Below the pieces are notes generated by a model. That model was not told the DNA's origin and did no database searches. It was given only the letters and a program-made list of their open reading frames with translations. From Bacteroides sp. (GTDB taxonomy: Bacteria; Bacteroidota; Bacteroidia; Bacteroidales; Muribaculaceae), in NCBI GenBank assembly GCA_023663525.1, contig JAMPHF010000001.1, forward strand, positions 766,775-805,844: a stretch of 39,070 nucleotides of DNA. The letters are read 5' to 3'. Position 1 is the stretch's first letter, and each line of letters opens with the position of its first letter. Shown piece by piece: positions 17,101-24,841 of the stretch. The position numbers and the translations under genes were made by a program.

Positions 17101-17978
17101 AACTGTATTTGATTTATAAACTGCCGTATCGTAGATATCTTCCCATCCAGCTTCACGGAAGCAAGGAGCTCATTTATAGCCTCCTCCCTATTTAATGATT
17201 TAATTCTGCTCTTTTCCTTTTCCCAATAGTCAATCTCTGTGTAACTTCTATGAGTCAGTATTGATATAATTTTATCGAAATAAGAATTAAATTCGGTTTC
17301 CGAAATGCCTATTAATCTTTGAATATTCGTATTTTGAGTGGATAAAAAGCACTTCTTTCCATCGCTGACAAGAGTTTCAGCGGCAATAATGCCACTTTGA
17401 TTCCAAAAATCTTTAAGCGAATATGATTTATCTTCTTTCAATCCTTCCCTAAGCATTATATAGAGATACTCCCATGAAAAAAGACAGACATTGCCATTAA
17501 GAGCCTCCTGATATATCTGACTTTTGCTTTTGGGATATTGGAAATAGGGATGTAGCAGAACCGAATAATCACAATCTCCCCTCCAATGAACCATTGAATT
17601 TACTTTAAAATCCTTAGCATTTTTTGCTGTACGGCTCAATCTGATTGATTTTGCATCACCAACTAAACTATAATTATGGAATCTGCTCTGAGCGACGATA
17701 TCAGCACAATCTGACCTCGTTGCAAGAACCTCAACCGTGAGCCCCATCTCATTTAAAGCCTTAGCAAAAATCAAATCAGAGGTTTTGGTAAAGAGTTTTT
17801 CCTCTTTTGAATCGTGACCTATCTCCTCAGGAATAGAACCGATTTCTATCACTAAGGGAAGTAGTTCCTTGGCTGACAAGTTGAAGATTACGTCTTGTAG
17901 ATACTTCGAAGAATTTACAAAGTTATCTTCTTTATCACAGCATGAATATATTTCTTTTTTCAGTTCCTCAAAAGTCAT
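17097..17978 (-). CDS. HindIII-family type II restriction endonuclease
   Basis: 293 aa. From memory it lines up with HindIII along most of its length, notably at DAKSIRLSRTAKNAKDFKV (HindIII DAKSFRLSRTAKNQKDFKV), FQYPKSKSQI and LFSWEYL. The PD-(D/E)xK active site is visible: Asp93 (CADIVA), Asp108 and Lys110 in GDAK, matching the catalytic residues of HindIII. It is therefore predicted to cut AAGCTT. It is the first gene of a two-gene operon; its stop codon overlaps the methyltransferase start by 4 bp, and no controller gene is seen. The promoter is not evident in the 45 bp separating it from rsmA, so transcription may enter from rsmA. Strongly AT-rich codon use marks it as foreign. Confidence 0.93.
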   Translation of the reverse strand: MTFEELKKEIYSCCDKEDNFVNSSKYLQDVIFNLSAKELLPLVIEIGSIPEEIGHDSKEEKLFTKTSDLIFAKALNEMGLTVEVLATRSDCADIVAQSRFHNYSLVGDAKSIRLSRTAKNAKDFKVNSMVHWRGDCDYSVLLHPYFQYPKSKSQIYQEALNGNVCLFSWEYLYIMLREGLKEDKSYSLKDFWNQSGIIAAETLVSDGKKCFLSTQNTNIQRLIGISETEFNSYFDKIISILTHRSYTEIDYWEKEKSRIKSLNREEAINELLASVKLDGKISTIRQFINQIQL

Positions 17979-18023
17979 AAGTCATACTTTTTGACATAAG
18001 ATGGGAGAAATGATGCGGAGTAG

Positions 18024-18845
18024 TTACTCTCTTGTCCTCGCCTCGCTGACAATGTTGGTCAGCGCGACGAACTGCTCCACCGAGAGTTGCTCGGGGCGCA
18101 TCGAGAGCAACGCATCGTCAGGCAATGGCACTCCGGCCGGAAACAGACCGCGAATCGAATTGCGGATTGTCTTCCGCCGCTGACCGAAAGTTGTCTTGAC
18201 CACCGTCTTAAACAAATCTGCATCACAGCCGAGGTCCGTGACCGAATTGCGCGTCATGCGGATGACTCCGCTCTTGACCTTTGGCGGAGGATTGAACACA
18301 TTTTCGTCAACCGTAAACAGATACTCCACATCATACCATACCTGAAGCAGAACACTGAGAATCCCGCGCGCCTTGGTGCCCGGCGAGGCGGCAAACCGCT
18401 CCGCCACCTCTCGCTGGAGCATTCCCGAACAGCAGACCACCTGATCACGGTAGTCAAGCACATGGAAAAATATCTGTGATGATATATTGTAGGGATAATT
18501 GCCTATCACGCAAAATTTCTGCCCGTCAGGATAGACCTGCGCAAGGTCAAGCCGCAGGAAATCGACATCGAGGATGCGTCCTGCCAGCTCCGGATAGTTG
18601 TAGCGCAGATACTCGATGCTCTCACCGTCAATCTCAGCCACCTTCACATCATGGCCTTCGGCTATGAGATACTTCGTGAGCACACCCATGCCGGGCCCCA
18701 CCTCCATTACCGGAAGACCTTTGTATGACGCAAGTGTGTCGGCTATTCGTTGCGCAATGCGTTCATCGGTCAGGAAATGCTGCCCAAGTGCCTTTTTAGG
18801 GCGCACATCACCCGTCTGACCTGTTCTAACATGAGCTTTTTTCAT
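18024..18845 (-). CDS. rsmA: 16S rRNA dimethyladenosine transferase RsmA (KsgA)
   Basis: 273 aa from the ATG at 18845 (MKKAHVRTG). The frame runs further to a TTG at 18911, but a -7 box at 18866-18873 lies inside that extension, so the ATG is the likely start. The motifs are GQHFLTD (21-27), AdoMet motif I MEVGPGMG (about 47-54), and the catalytic NYPYNIS (116-122; NLPY in enterobacteria). It dimethylates two adjacent adenines in the 3' hairpin of 16S rRNA during 30S maturation; loss of the family gives kasugamycin resistance. It is followed on the same strand by the RM cassette, then mgtE. Confidence 0.96.
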   Translation of the reverse strand: MKKAHVRTGQTGDVRPKKALGQHFLTDERIAQRIADTLASYKGLPVMEVGPGMGVLTKYLIAEGHDVKVAEIDGESIEYLRYNYPELAGRILDVDFLRLDLAQVYPDGQKFCVIGNYPYNISSQIFFHVLDYRDQVVCCSGMLQREVAERFAASPGTKARGILSVLLQVWYDVEYLFTVDENVFNPPPKVKSGVIRMTRNSVTDLGCDADLFKTVVKTTFGQRRKTIRNSIRGLFPAGVPLPDDALLSMRPEQLSVEQFVALTNIVSEARTRE

Positions 18846-18865
18846 GTGCTTGACGTGGTTTTGTG

Positions 18866-18873
18866 CAAAGTTA
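18866..18873 (-). promoter_or_regulatory. -7 box of the rsmA promoter
   Basis: On the minus strand TAACTTTG matches TAnnTTTG and lies 20 bp before the rsmA ATG. A TTG at 22 bp further upstream is near but not at the ideal -33 spacing. It fixes the rsmA start at 18845. Confidence 0.55.
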
Positions 18874-19012
18874 CGAGTTTTTCTCGTGAACACGGCAATG
18901 CCGCGCGACAAAATGTCCTTAACATCACTTCACTTCTTTTAATGCAATCCCGACAACCATCCGCTGCGACAGACGTTTTATCAATGAACGCAATCAATAA
19001 GACGTTCAAACG

Positions 19013-19196
19013 GTAGTCTTTGGCGAAAGAGCCACAGGCTATATTGAGAAGAGCAGAGTCCGCCAACCCAATCGACTCTCTCTGCCCCGATTCAAGGTTT
19101 CTAAACCGTAGAAACCTTTGGGTGACGGCCCAATACCCGTCGCCCGTCATTATCATCCTGCCCGGCCGTGGAACCAGCGTCCCGCCGGGCTTTTTT
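19013..19196 (+). ncRNA. Candidate structured non-coding RNA
   Basis: Consecutive stems are visible on the plus strand: TGGC/GCCA (19021-19034), GCAGAGTC with GACTCTCTCTGC (19053-19085), a perfect 9-bp stem AAGGTTTCT/AGAAACCTT (19094-19118), GGGTGACGG/CCGTCGCCC (19120-19145, one U-G pair that only works on this strand), and the intrinsic terminator at 19160-19196. A further stem TGAACG/CGTTCA lies just upstream (18985-19008). The 5' end is uncertain; a near -7 box (TAGTCTTTG, 19014-19022) has one extra base. The size (roughly 170-185 nt, or more if the upstream stem belongs) would fit 6S RNA, but I cannot match a family by eye. Confidence 0.45.
19160..19196 (+). terminator. Intrinsic terminator
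   Basis: GCCCGGC pairs with GCCGGGC and is followed at once by TTTTTT. It has no protein gene on the plus strand upstream for more than 4 kb, so it should end an RNA gene. Confidence 0.85.
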
Positions 19197-19199
19197 ATG

Positions 19200-19228
19200 T
19201 CCTTACCTTATCAATGAGTCGGTAAGGA
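19200..19228. repeat. Short hairpin TCCTTACC/GGTAAGGA
   Basis: An 8-bp perfect stem with a 13-nt loop directly after the preceding terminator, followed by TTTT. It may be a back-up terminator. From here to the sugar transferase (20001) no gene is supported. Confidence 0.5.
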
Positions 19229-19342
19229 TTTTGGATTATACTGATAATCAACAATTTGCATCTACGATTTAAATTTATAAATATCTAATATTCAGCTTGT
19301 TGCAAAAAAAACTTACCGAACTATTGCTTATATTTAACATCG

Positions 19343-19434
19343 AAATTTCCCCTTCAAAAGTGACATTTATGCCAAAAATTTCCCTTTCAAAAGTGACATT
19401 TTAGCCTGAATTGTCACTTTTGAAAGGGAGATTT
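19343..19434. mobile_element. IS-end-like repeats (probable remnant)
   Basis: Two direct copies of a 23-bp sequence ending in CAAAAGTGACA (19343-19365, 19376-19398; one mismatch) are followed after 13 bp by an inverted copy beginning TGTCACTTTTGAAAGGG (19412-19434). The TGT...ACA termini and multiple internal repeats recall IS21-family ends, arranged as right end, spacer, left end. No transposase is present, so this could be a remnant, a circle-type junction, or an unrelated repeat. Confidence 0.4.
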
Positions 19435-19541
19435 CCTCAGACAGTGATGAAGATTATCCATTCATTCCACATGCAAATTGCTGTTATATCGACGAATATC
19501 ATCTTTACCGGCATGTAACATCCGTAGGATGTTGATTTACA

Positions 19542-19725
19542 AGTAGCCGGGTATGACGAAGCGCAGCGAAGTCATGCCCGGTTTGATAGTGATATATAAC
19601 AGGCATGCGCAGCAAGCCGATTTATACTTTCGACTACGGAGAACAAACCGGCTTTCTCCGAATGCCCCATATATCCTCCTTCTTCCCGGGCATGACTACT
19701 CTGCGCTTCGTCATACCCGGCTACT
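19542..19725. repeat. 184-bp element with ~40-bp terminal inverted repeats
   Basis: AGTAGCCGGGTATGACGAAG (continuing GCGCAG...GTCATGCCCGG) at 19542-19581 recurs inverted at 19685-19725 with only a few differences. The inside has an AAGCCG...CCGGCTT hairpin and no coding sequence. Together this resembles a non-autonomous MITE or REP-derived element. Confidence 0.65.
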
Positions 19726-19799
19726 GATAAACCGTCATCCTGACGGATGCCACCAAACACCCATAATGTAATGTTGCGGATGGTCATATACCTGTTACA

Positions 19800-19828
19800 G
19801 GTCACGCACAAAATATTTGTGCGTGACC
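19800..19828. repeat. Perfect 13-bp palindromic hairpin
   Basis: GGTCACGCACAAA and TTTGTGCGTGACC flank a 3-nt loop. No T-tract follows. It could be a protein-binding palindrome or a transcript-end hairpin; nothing decides between them. Confidence 0.5.
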
Positions 19829-20000
19829 CATAAACGTGTGTTGACGACATTTTTCAGCTTTCCTTTACAATATTTAAGAGGATATTACGCTTATAGTATA
19901 TAGAAGGCTTGTCAGGACGATGGCGGTCTGGGGTGTTGCTGCGCCCGGACGGATCGCTGTTTTCCATCGACCTTGACCGGGTCTTCGATAGTCACTGGCT

Positions 20001-21386
20001 ATGGGAAAAACCAACAGATTCGGACGTTATTTCCACCGCACGCTCACACTTGTAGACTTCTTGATTCTCAACGGAGTCTTTTTTGTCGTGACCATACTCA
20101 ACCCCGATGTGCCGGAGATACACACCCGACTGATATGGGTTCTGCTCAACGTCGCCTACATGCCTGTGGCGCGCCATATCGGACGCATCCACAAGGTCAG
20201 GGCCATGCAGATGGACCGCCTCACGCTCTCCGCCCTTCAGGCTGTGGGATTCCACGCGCTCAGCTTCATCTTCCTGCTTTACTTTCTGAAACTTGACTCG
20301 ATTCCGTGGAAAGTCTTCCTTGAATTTTACGGCGCAAGCACGGTGATACTCATTGCATGGTGGCTCGGCTCACACGCATCGCTGAAGACCTACCGTCGTG
20401 GCGGCAGGAGCTACACAAGAATAGTGATCGTCGGCTGCAACCCGACCGGCGAGCGCATGCTCTCGGAGATGCAGTCCGATTCAGGATTCGGCTACCGTTG
20501 CCAGGGATTCTTCGACCTCTATTGTCCGCCGGGATTCCAGCACCGCAGCATGTATCTCGGAGGGCTTCAGGAGATCGAGAAATTCGTGATTGAAAACGAC
20601 ACGGACGAAATCTTCTATGCCATCTCCGGCGAGCGCAACGAAGCCGTGCAGCTCATTCTCGGAATATGCGAACGCCACATGGTGAAGTTCCATTATGTCC
20701 CGCAGATTTCTCCATATCTCACCCGAAAGTTCCGTCTCGACGCCATCGGGCAGATGCCGGTGCTTGAGGTGCGCAACAATCCTCTCGAACGCAATGCCAA
20801 CAGAGTGCTCAAGCGGGCATTCGACATCGTCTTCTCCGGCACTTTCCTCATCTTCTCCCCGCTGATTTTCATCCCCGTGGCGATAGCCATAAAACTGAGT
20901 TCTCCGGGACCCGTTTTCTTCAAGCAAATGCGCACCGGCTACATGGGGCGCGACTTCCTATGCTGGAAATTCCGCACCATGCGCGTCAATGCCCAGGCCG
21001 ACACACTTCAGGCCACCAAGCATGACCCGCGCAAGACGAAGCTCGGCGACTTCTTGCGCCGCACAAGCATCGATGAACTTCCGCAGTTCATCAACGTGTT
21101 TCGCGGCGATATGTCGATAGTAGGTCCACGCCCCCACATGCTCAAGCATACCGAGGACTACCGTCGCCTCATCGGGCAGTACATGGTGCGCCATCTGATC
21201 AAACCCGGTATCACGGGCTGGGCGCAGGTGCGAGGCTACCGTGGGCAGACCGAGGAACTCTGGCAGATGGAACGCCGCGTCGAACACGATATATGGTACA
21301 TCGAGCACTGGTCGTTTCTTCTCGACATAAAAATCATAATCCGGACTGTCATAAATGCCTTCGGCGGAGAGGAGAAAGCATATTGA
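20001..21386 (+). CDS. Polyprenyl-phosphate hexose-1-phosphate transferase (WbaP/WcaJ-type, initiating sugar transferase)
   Basis: 461 aa. N-terminal membrane helices lie at about 13-125. A Rossmann-like CoA-binding-type domain follows (about 135-255, IVIVGCNPTGERML), then the bacterial sugar transferase domain (about 268-461), which starts with KRAFDIVFSGTFLI. That domain carries SPGPVFFKQMRTGYMGRDF, WKFRTM, RRTSIDELPQF, DMSIVGPRP and KPGITGWAQVRGY. It moves a sugar-1-phosphate, often glucose or galactose, from a UDP-sugar to undecaprenyl phosphate and starts exopolysaccharide or capsule synthesis. The upstream in-frame ATG at 19920 is closed by a stop at 19974, so the start is 20001. No other polysaccharide genes are adjacent. 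recQ follows after 44 bp. Confidence 0.93.
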   Translation: MGKTNRFGRYFHRTLTLVDFLILNGVFFVVTILNPDVPEIHTRLIWVLLNVAYMPVARHIGRIHKVRAMQMDRLTLSALQAVGFHALSFIFLLYFLKLDSIPWKVFLEFYGASTVILIAWWLGSHASLKTYRRGGRSYTRIVIVGCNPTGERMLSEMQSDSGFGYRCQGFFDLYCPPGFQHRSMYLGGLQEIEKFVIENDTDEIFYAISGERNEAVQLILGICERHMVKFHYVPQISPYLTRKFRLDAIGQMPVLEVRNNPLERNANRVLKRAFDIVFSGTFLIFSPLIFIPVAIAIKLSSPGPVFFKQMRTGYMGRDFLCWKFRTMRVNAQADTLQATKHDPRKTKLGDFLRRTSIDELPQFINVFRGDMSIVGPRPHMLKHTEDYRRLIGQYMVRHLIKPGITGWAQVRGYRGQTEELWQMERRVEHDIWYIEHWSFLLDIKIIIRTVINAFGGEEKAY

Positions 21387-21430
21387 CATGTAACACGGTC
21401 ACCAACCGAACCACACTTTTTTTGCACTGA

Positions 21431-23572
21431 ATGTCAGACACACTTGATATAAAAGACCGGGCCGTGGCACTCCTGCGCCGTTTCTACGGTTACAGCACAT
21501 TCCGTCCGCTGCAGCTCGACATAATCACCAATGCCGCCCTGGGGCGCGACAGCGTCGTGCTGATGCCAACCGGCGGTGGCAAATCAATCTGCTATCAGAT
21601 ACCTGCATTGCTGGCCGACGGTGGCATCACAATCGTGGTGTCCCCTCTGATCGCACTGATGAAAGACCAGGTGACGGCCCTCACCGCCAACGGCATTCCC
21701 GCCGCCGCCGTCAACTCGACCCAAACCGAAGCCGAAAACCGTAGCATACTCGAACAACTGTTCTCCGGGCGTGTGAAAATCCTCTATATCTCCCCCGAGC
21801 GACTGCTGATGGAAATCGACCGCTGGTCGCGCGACCTGCCGATCGCCCTCATAGCCATCGACGAAGCCCACTGCATCTCGCAGTGGGGTCACGACTTCCG
21901 TCCCGACTACACACGCCTGTCAAGACTGAAAGAGCTATTCCCGAAAGTCCCGGTGATGGCCCTCACCGCAACCGCTGACCGACTGACCCGCGACGACATC
22001 GCCATCCAGCTCCGCCTGTGCGACCCAGCCCTGTTCATCGGCTCATTCGACCGCCCCAACATCTCCCTCCGAGTGATGAACAATCCCGGCAAGACTCAGC
22101 GTCTGCGCTACATAGCCGCCCTCATTGACCGCTACCGTCAGGATTCAGGCATTGTCTATTGCCTTAGCCGCAAGACCGCCGAATCGATGTGTGAGGATCT
22201 TCTCGACATGGGCTATAAAGCCGTGGTATACCATGCCGGACTTCCGGTCAACGAGCGCAATCTGGCGCAGGAACGCTTCATCAACGGTGATGTCCAAGTG
22301 GTATGTGCCACGGTAGCCTTCGGAATGGGCATCGACAAAAGCAATATCCGATGGGTCGTCCACAACAACATGCCACGTAACATCGAGAGCTACTATCAGG
22401 AAATCGGACGTGCCGGACGCGACGGAGTGAAGGCCGAAGCGACGATGTTCTACTCCTATTCCGACATCATAACCCTCCAGAGCTTTGTCGATGAGAGCGG
22501 ACAGAAAGCCATCAATGCCGAGAAACTGAAGCGTATGCAGGAATTTGCCGAATCATCGCTCTGTCGCCGACGCATCCTCTTGAGCTACTTCAACGAGACC
22601 ATGGACCATGACTGCGGCAACTGCGACATCTGCCTGAATCCGCCTGAAAGAATGGACGGCACGGTGATCGCCCTCAAGGCCATGAGCGCAATCATAAGGC
22701 TCAACGGTGCGGTCGGATTCTCAATGCTCATCGACATCCTGCGCGGTGCCTCGCGCCAGGACATCATTGAGCGCGGCTATCACAAGATCAAAACCTACGG
22801 TGCCGGGCGCGACCTCCGATACCAGGAGTGGAACTCATATCTCTCACAGCTCATACAGCTCGGCCTCATCGACATAGCCTACAATGAGAACAATCACCTG
22901 AAAGTGACGGCCTACGGTGCATCAATCCTACGTGACCGCACCCCGGTGACTCTCGCCAAGTACAAAGAGCCGGAACGCCGCAAGGCAGGAGGCAAGCGGA
23001 AGGAGGCAGCTCCCATGCCGGAACTCAAACCTGCCGAACGTCTGCTTGCCGAACTCAAGGAAGTGCGCCTGAAACTCGCAAGGAAAGAGCAAGTGCCGCC
23101 CTACATCGTATTCTCCGACAAGACACTTCTCGAAATGGTGCGCACCGAGCCCACCGACATGGAGTCATTCTCGAAAGTCGAGGGCATAGGCGAGAAGAAA
23201 ACCATACGCTACTGGAAGCCCTTTGTCACCGCAATCCGCAAATTCAAAGGCATTGCCGAGCCGCTCGGCACCGGACTCTCACATGAGGAGACACTTCTCC
23301 TGCTCAATGCCGGCTATGATGTCAATGGCATTGCCGAGACTAAGGGCATAAAGCCACGGACAGTCTACACCCATATCGTATCACTCATCCGACAGGACCG
23401 CCTGACGGACTTCTCGACCGTCATCACACGCGACCAATACATGCGCGTCATGACCGTGGCCCGCGAGAACCCGGAAGGCATGTGGGATGTTTTGAATCAA
23501 GAGATGCCCGACGGACTCCCGTCCGTAGCCCTCGCCATCAGCGACTTTCTTCTCAGGCAGAAGCAGAAATGA
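21431..23572 (+). CDS. recQ: ATP-dependent DNA helicase RecQ
   Basis: 713 aa. The superfamily 2 helicase core has Walker A PTGGGKS (46-52), DEAH (144-147, followed by CISQWGHDFRPDY) and motif VI-type QEIGRAGRDG. The RQC zinc site has Cys residues in LCRRRIL and CGNCDIC (about 375-400), followed by a winged helix. An HRDC domain (about 515-605) and a C-terminal helix-turn-helix-like tail (about 615-713, ETKGIKPRTVYTHI) complete it. It unwinds 3'-5' in recombination and replication restart. It is longer than E. coli RecQ (about 610 aa) owing to the tail, which is usual for Bacteroidetes. A Nudix gene follows after 35 bp and may be co-transcribed. Confidence 0.96.
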   Translation: MSDTLDIKDRAVALLRRFYGYSTFRPLQLDIITNAALGRDSVVLMPTGGGKSICYQIPALLADGGITIVVSPLIALMKDQVTALTANGIPAAAVNSTQTEAENRSILEQLFSGRVKILYISPERLLMEIDRWSRDLPIALIAIDEAHCISQWGHDFRPDYTRLSRLKELFPKVPVMALTATADRLTRDDIAIQLRLCDPALFIGSFDRPNISLRVMNNPGKTQRLRYIAALIDRYRQDSGIVYCLSRKTAESMCEDLLDMGYKAVVYHAGLPVNERNLAQERFINGDVQVVCATVAFGMGIDKSNIRWVVHNNMPRNIESYYQEIGRAGRDGVKAEATMFYSYSDIITLQSFVDESGQKAINAEKLKRMQEFAESSLCRRRILLSYFNETMDHDCGNCDICLNPPERMDGTVIALKAMSAIIRLNGAVGFSMLIDILRGASRQDIIERGYHKIKTYGAGRDLRYQEWNSYLSQLIQLGLIDIAYNENNHLKVTAYGASILRDRTPVTLAKYKEPERRKAGGKRKEAAPMPELKPAERLLAELKEVRLKLARKEQVPPYIVFSDKTLLEMVRTEPTDMESFSKVEGIGEKKTIRYWKPFVTAIRKFKGIAEPLGTGLSHEETLLLLNAGYDVNGIAETKGIKPRTVYTHIVSLIRQDRLTDFSTVITRDQYMRVMTVARENPEGMWDVLNQEMPDGLPSVALAISDFLLRQKQK

Positions 23573-23607
23573 CCCCGACTCACTTCAACACCTAAATAAT
23601 TCCAATA

Positions 23608-24183
23608 ATGGCAAAAGACAACGAAGATGACAAAATGAAATGGGAGACCCTAAGCAGCGAATACCTGTATCGTCGCCCCTGGCTCACCGCCCGCCGCGAC
23701 AAAGTCCGTCTCCCGAACGGCACAGTCTATGATGAATATTACGTTCTCGAATATCCCACGTGGATCAACGTGATAGCGATTACCAAGGACGGTAAATTCG
23801 TGATGGTCAAGCAATATCGCCACGGACTCGGAATCGTGGCCACCGAACTCTGTGCAGGCGTTGCCGAGGAAGGCGAAGATCCACTCCAGACAGCCCGACG
23901 CGAACTGCTTGAGGAGACCGGATTCGGAGGCGGCGACTGGGAACTCAACATGGTTCTCTCCGCCAATCCAAGCAGCCAGAACAATCTGAGTTACAGTTTC
24001 ATCGCCCGTGGAGTCGAGCGTATTGCCGAGCAACACCTCGACCCGACCGAGGACATCAAGGTGGAGATTCTTACCGAGGAGGAGGTCTGGGACATGCTTG
24101 TCAACGACCGAATGAAGCAGGCTCTCATGGCTGCCCCCCTCTGGAAATACTTCGCCCTCAAATCTTTGAAAAACCAAGAGTAG
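23608..24183 (+). CDS. Nudix hydrolase (ADP-ribose pyrophosphatase-like)
   Basis: 191 aa. The Nudix box GVAEEGEDPLQTARRELLEE (continuing TGF) occupies residues 84-106 and keeps every conserved residue (G, E, RE, EE, G). The preceding strands (WINVIAITKDGKFVMVKQYRHG) and following PSSQNNLSYSFIARGVERI match the ADP-ribose and nucleotide-sugar pyrophosphatase branch, so the likely reaction is hydrolysis of ADP-ribose or a similar nucleoside diphosphate derivative. The exact substrate cannot be read from the sequence. It is probably co-transcribed with recQ. Confidence 0.88.
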   Translation: MAKDNEDDKMKWETLSSEYLYRRPWLTARRDKVRLPNGTVYDEYYVLEYPTWINVIAITKDGKFVMVKQYRHGLGIVATELCAGVAEEGEDPLQTARRELLEETGFGGGDWELNMVLSANPSSQNNLSYSFIARGVERIAEQHLDPTEDIKVEILTEEEVWDMLVNDRMKQALMAAPLWKYFALKSLKNQE

Positions 24184-24202
24184 AAAAGTTACATAAGTAT
24201 CA

Positions 24203-24254
24203 AAGATACAAGATGACAAGTGTATCTCTCCTGCTCTTGTCTGCTTGTATCCTT
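24203..24254. terminator. Convergent bidirectional hairpin
   Basis: GATACAAG-AT-GACAAG (24205-24220) pairs with CTTGTC-TG-CTTGTATC (24236-24251) and is followed by CTTTT on the plus strand. It lies between the convergent Nudix and SPOR-protein genes and can end both transcripts. Confidence 0.65.
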
Positions 24255-24271
24255 TTGAGACTTATCCTTTC

Positions 24272-24805
24272 CTACCGTGCGAGGTGGGCGGGGCGGAGGA
24301 TAAAAGGCATGGGGTCACGGAGTACTATTGATTTATCCTCTTTCACCCTCATGAAAGCCTTCATCGCCTCCTCGGGTGTCTGGCAGGCCTCTGTGCAGAC
24401 GTAGTACAGCGGCTCGCGTGTGTGGATGATGAAAGCACTCCCATAGCCTGACGACTGAAGCCGCGAGCGCATCTCGCGGGCATTGAACACCTGCTTGAAC
24501 TGCCCTACGACAACGTTGTAACGACCGATTGTCTCACGCGAAGCACCGCCATTCTCGGTATAACCGATGTATTCGGTGCGCATGGGCATTGAGTCAGTCC
24601 CGACTTTCAGTTCCGACACCTTGGCACTATTCCGGATCTTCGCATATATTGTCGAGTCTATGCCCGAGGATTCGCGGTTCTTTGCCACGGCAGCCTCGTA
24701 GGCCTGCCGATAGTTGTTCTCGTTGGTCTTGCAGGCGACCATTGTCAACCCGAGGAGCAGAAGCACCAAGGGGAGACTGTGGAGACGTGTGAAATGCTTT
24801 CTCAT
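24272..24805 (-). CDS. SPOR-domain lipoprotein
   Basis: 177 aa. A lipoprotein signal ends in TMVACK (Cys25). A linker with charged residues is followed by a SPOR-like domain (about 90-160), with YNVVVGQFKQVFNAREMRSR, then LQSSGYGSAFII and YYVCTEACQTPEEAMKAF. SPOR domains bind denuded glycan strands of peptidoglycan, often at division sites, so this protein probably sits in the outer membrane facing the wall. It follows ilvA on the same strand after 36 bp. No enzyme domain is present. Confidence 0.8.
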   Translation of the reverse strand: MRKHFTRLHSLPLVLLLLGLTMVACKTNENNYRQAYEAAVAKNRESSGIDSTIYAKIRNSAKVSELKVGTDSMPMRTEYIGYTENGGASRETIGRYNVVVGQFKQVFNAREMRSRLQSSGYGSAFIIHTREPLYYVCTEACQTPEEAMKAFMRVKEDKSIVLRDPMPFILRPAHLAR

Positions 24806-24841
24806 AGTAAAATCAGTGAAATTTTATGCGCAAAACGGCGG

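Noticed and set aside
18842..19156. 104-codon minus-strand ORF over the structured RNA region
   Set aside because: It coincides with several RNA stems and the rsmA promoter region and shows no domain; most likely an open frame caused by RNA structure.
19920..19976. 18-codon ORF before the sugar transferase
   Set aside because: In frame with the gene and closed by a stop, but nothing else supports translation; it only helps fix the real start.
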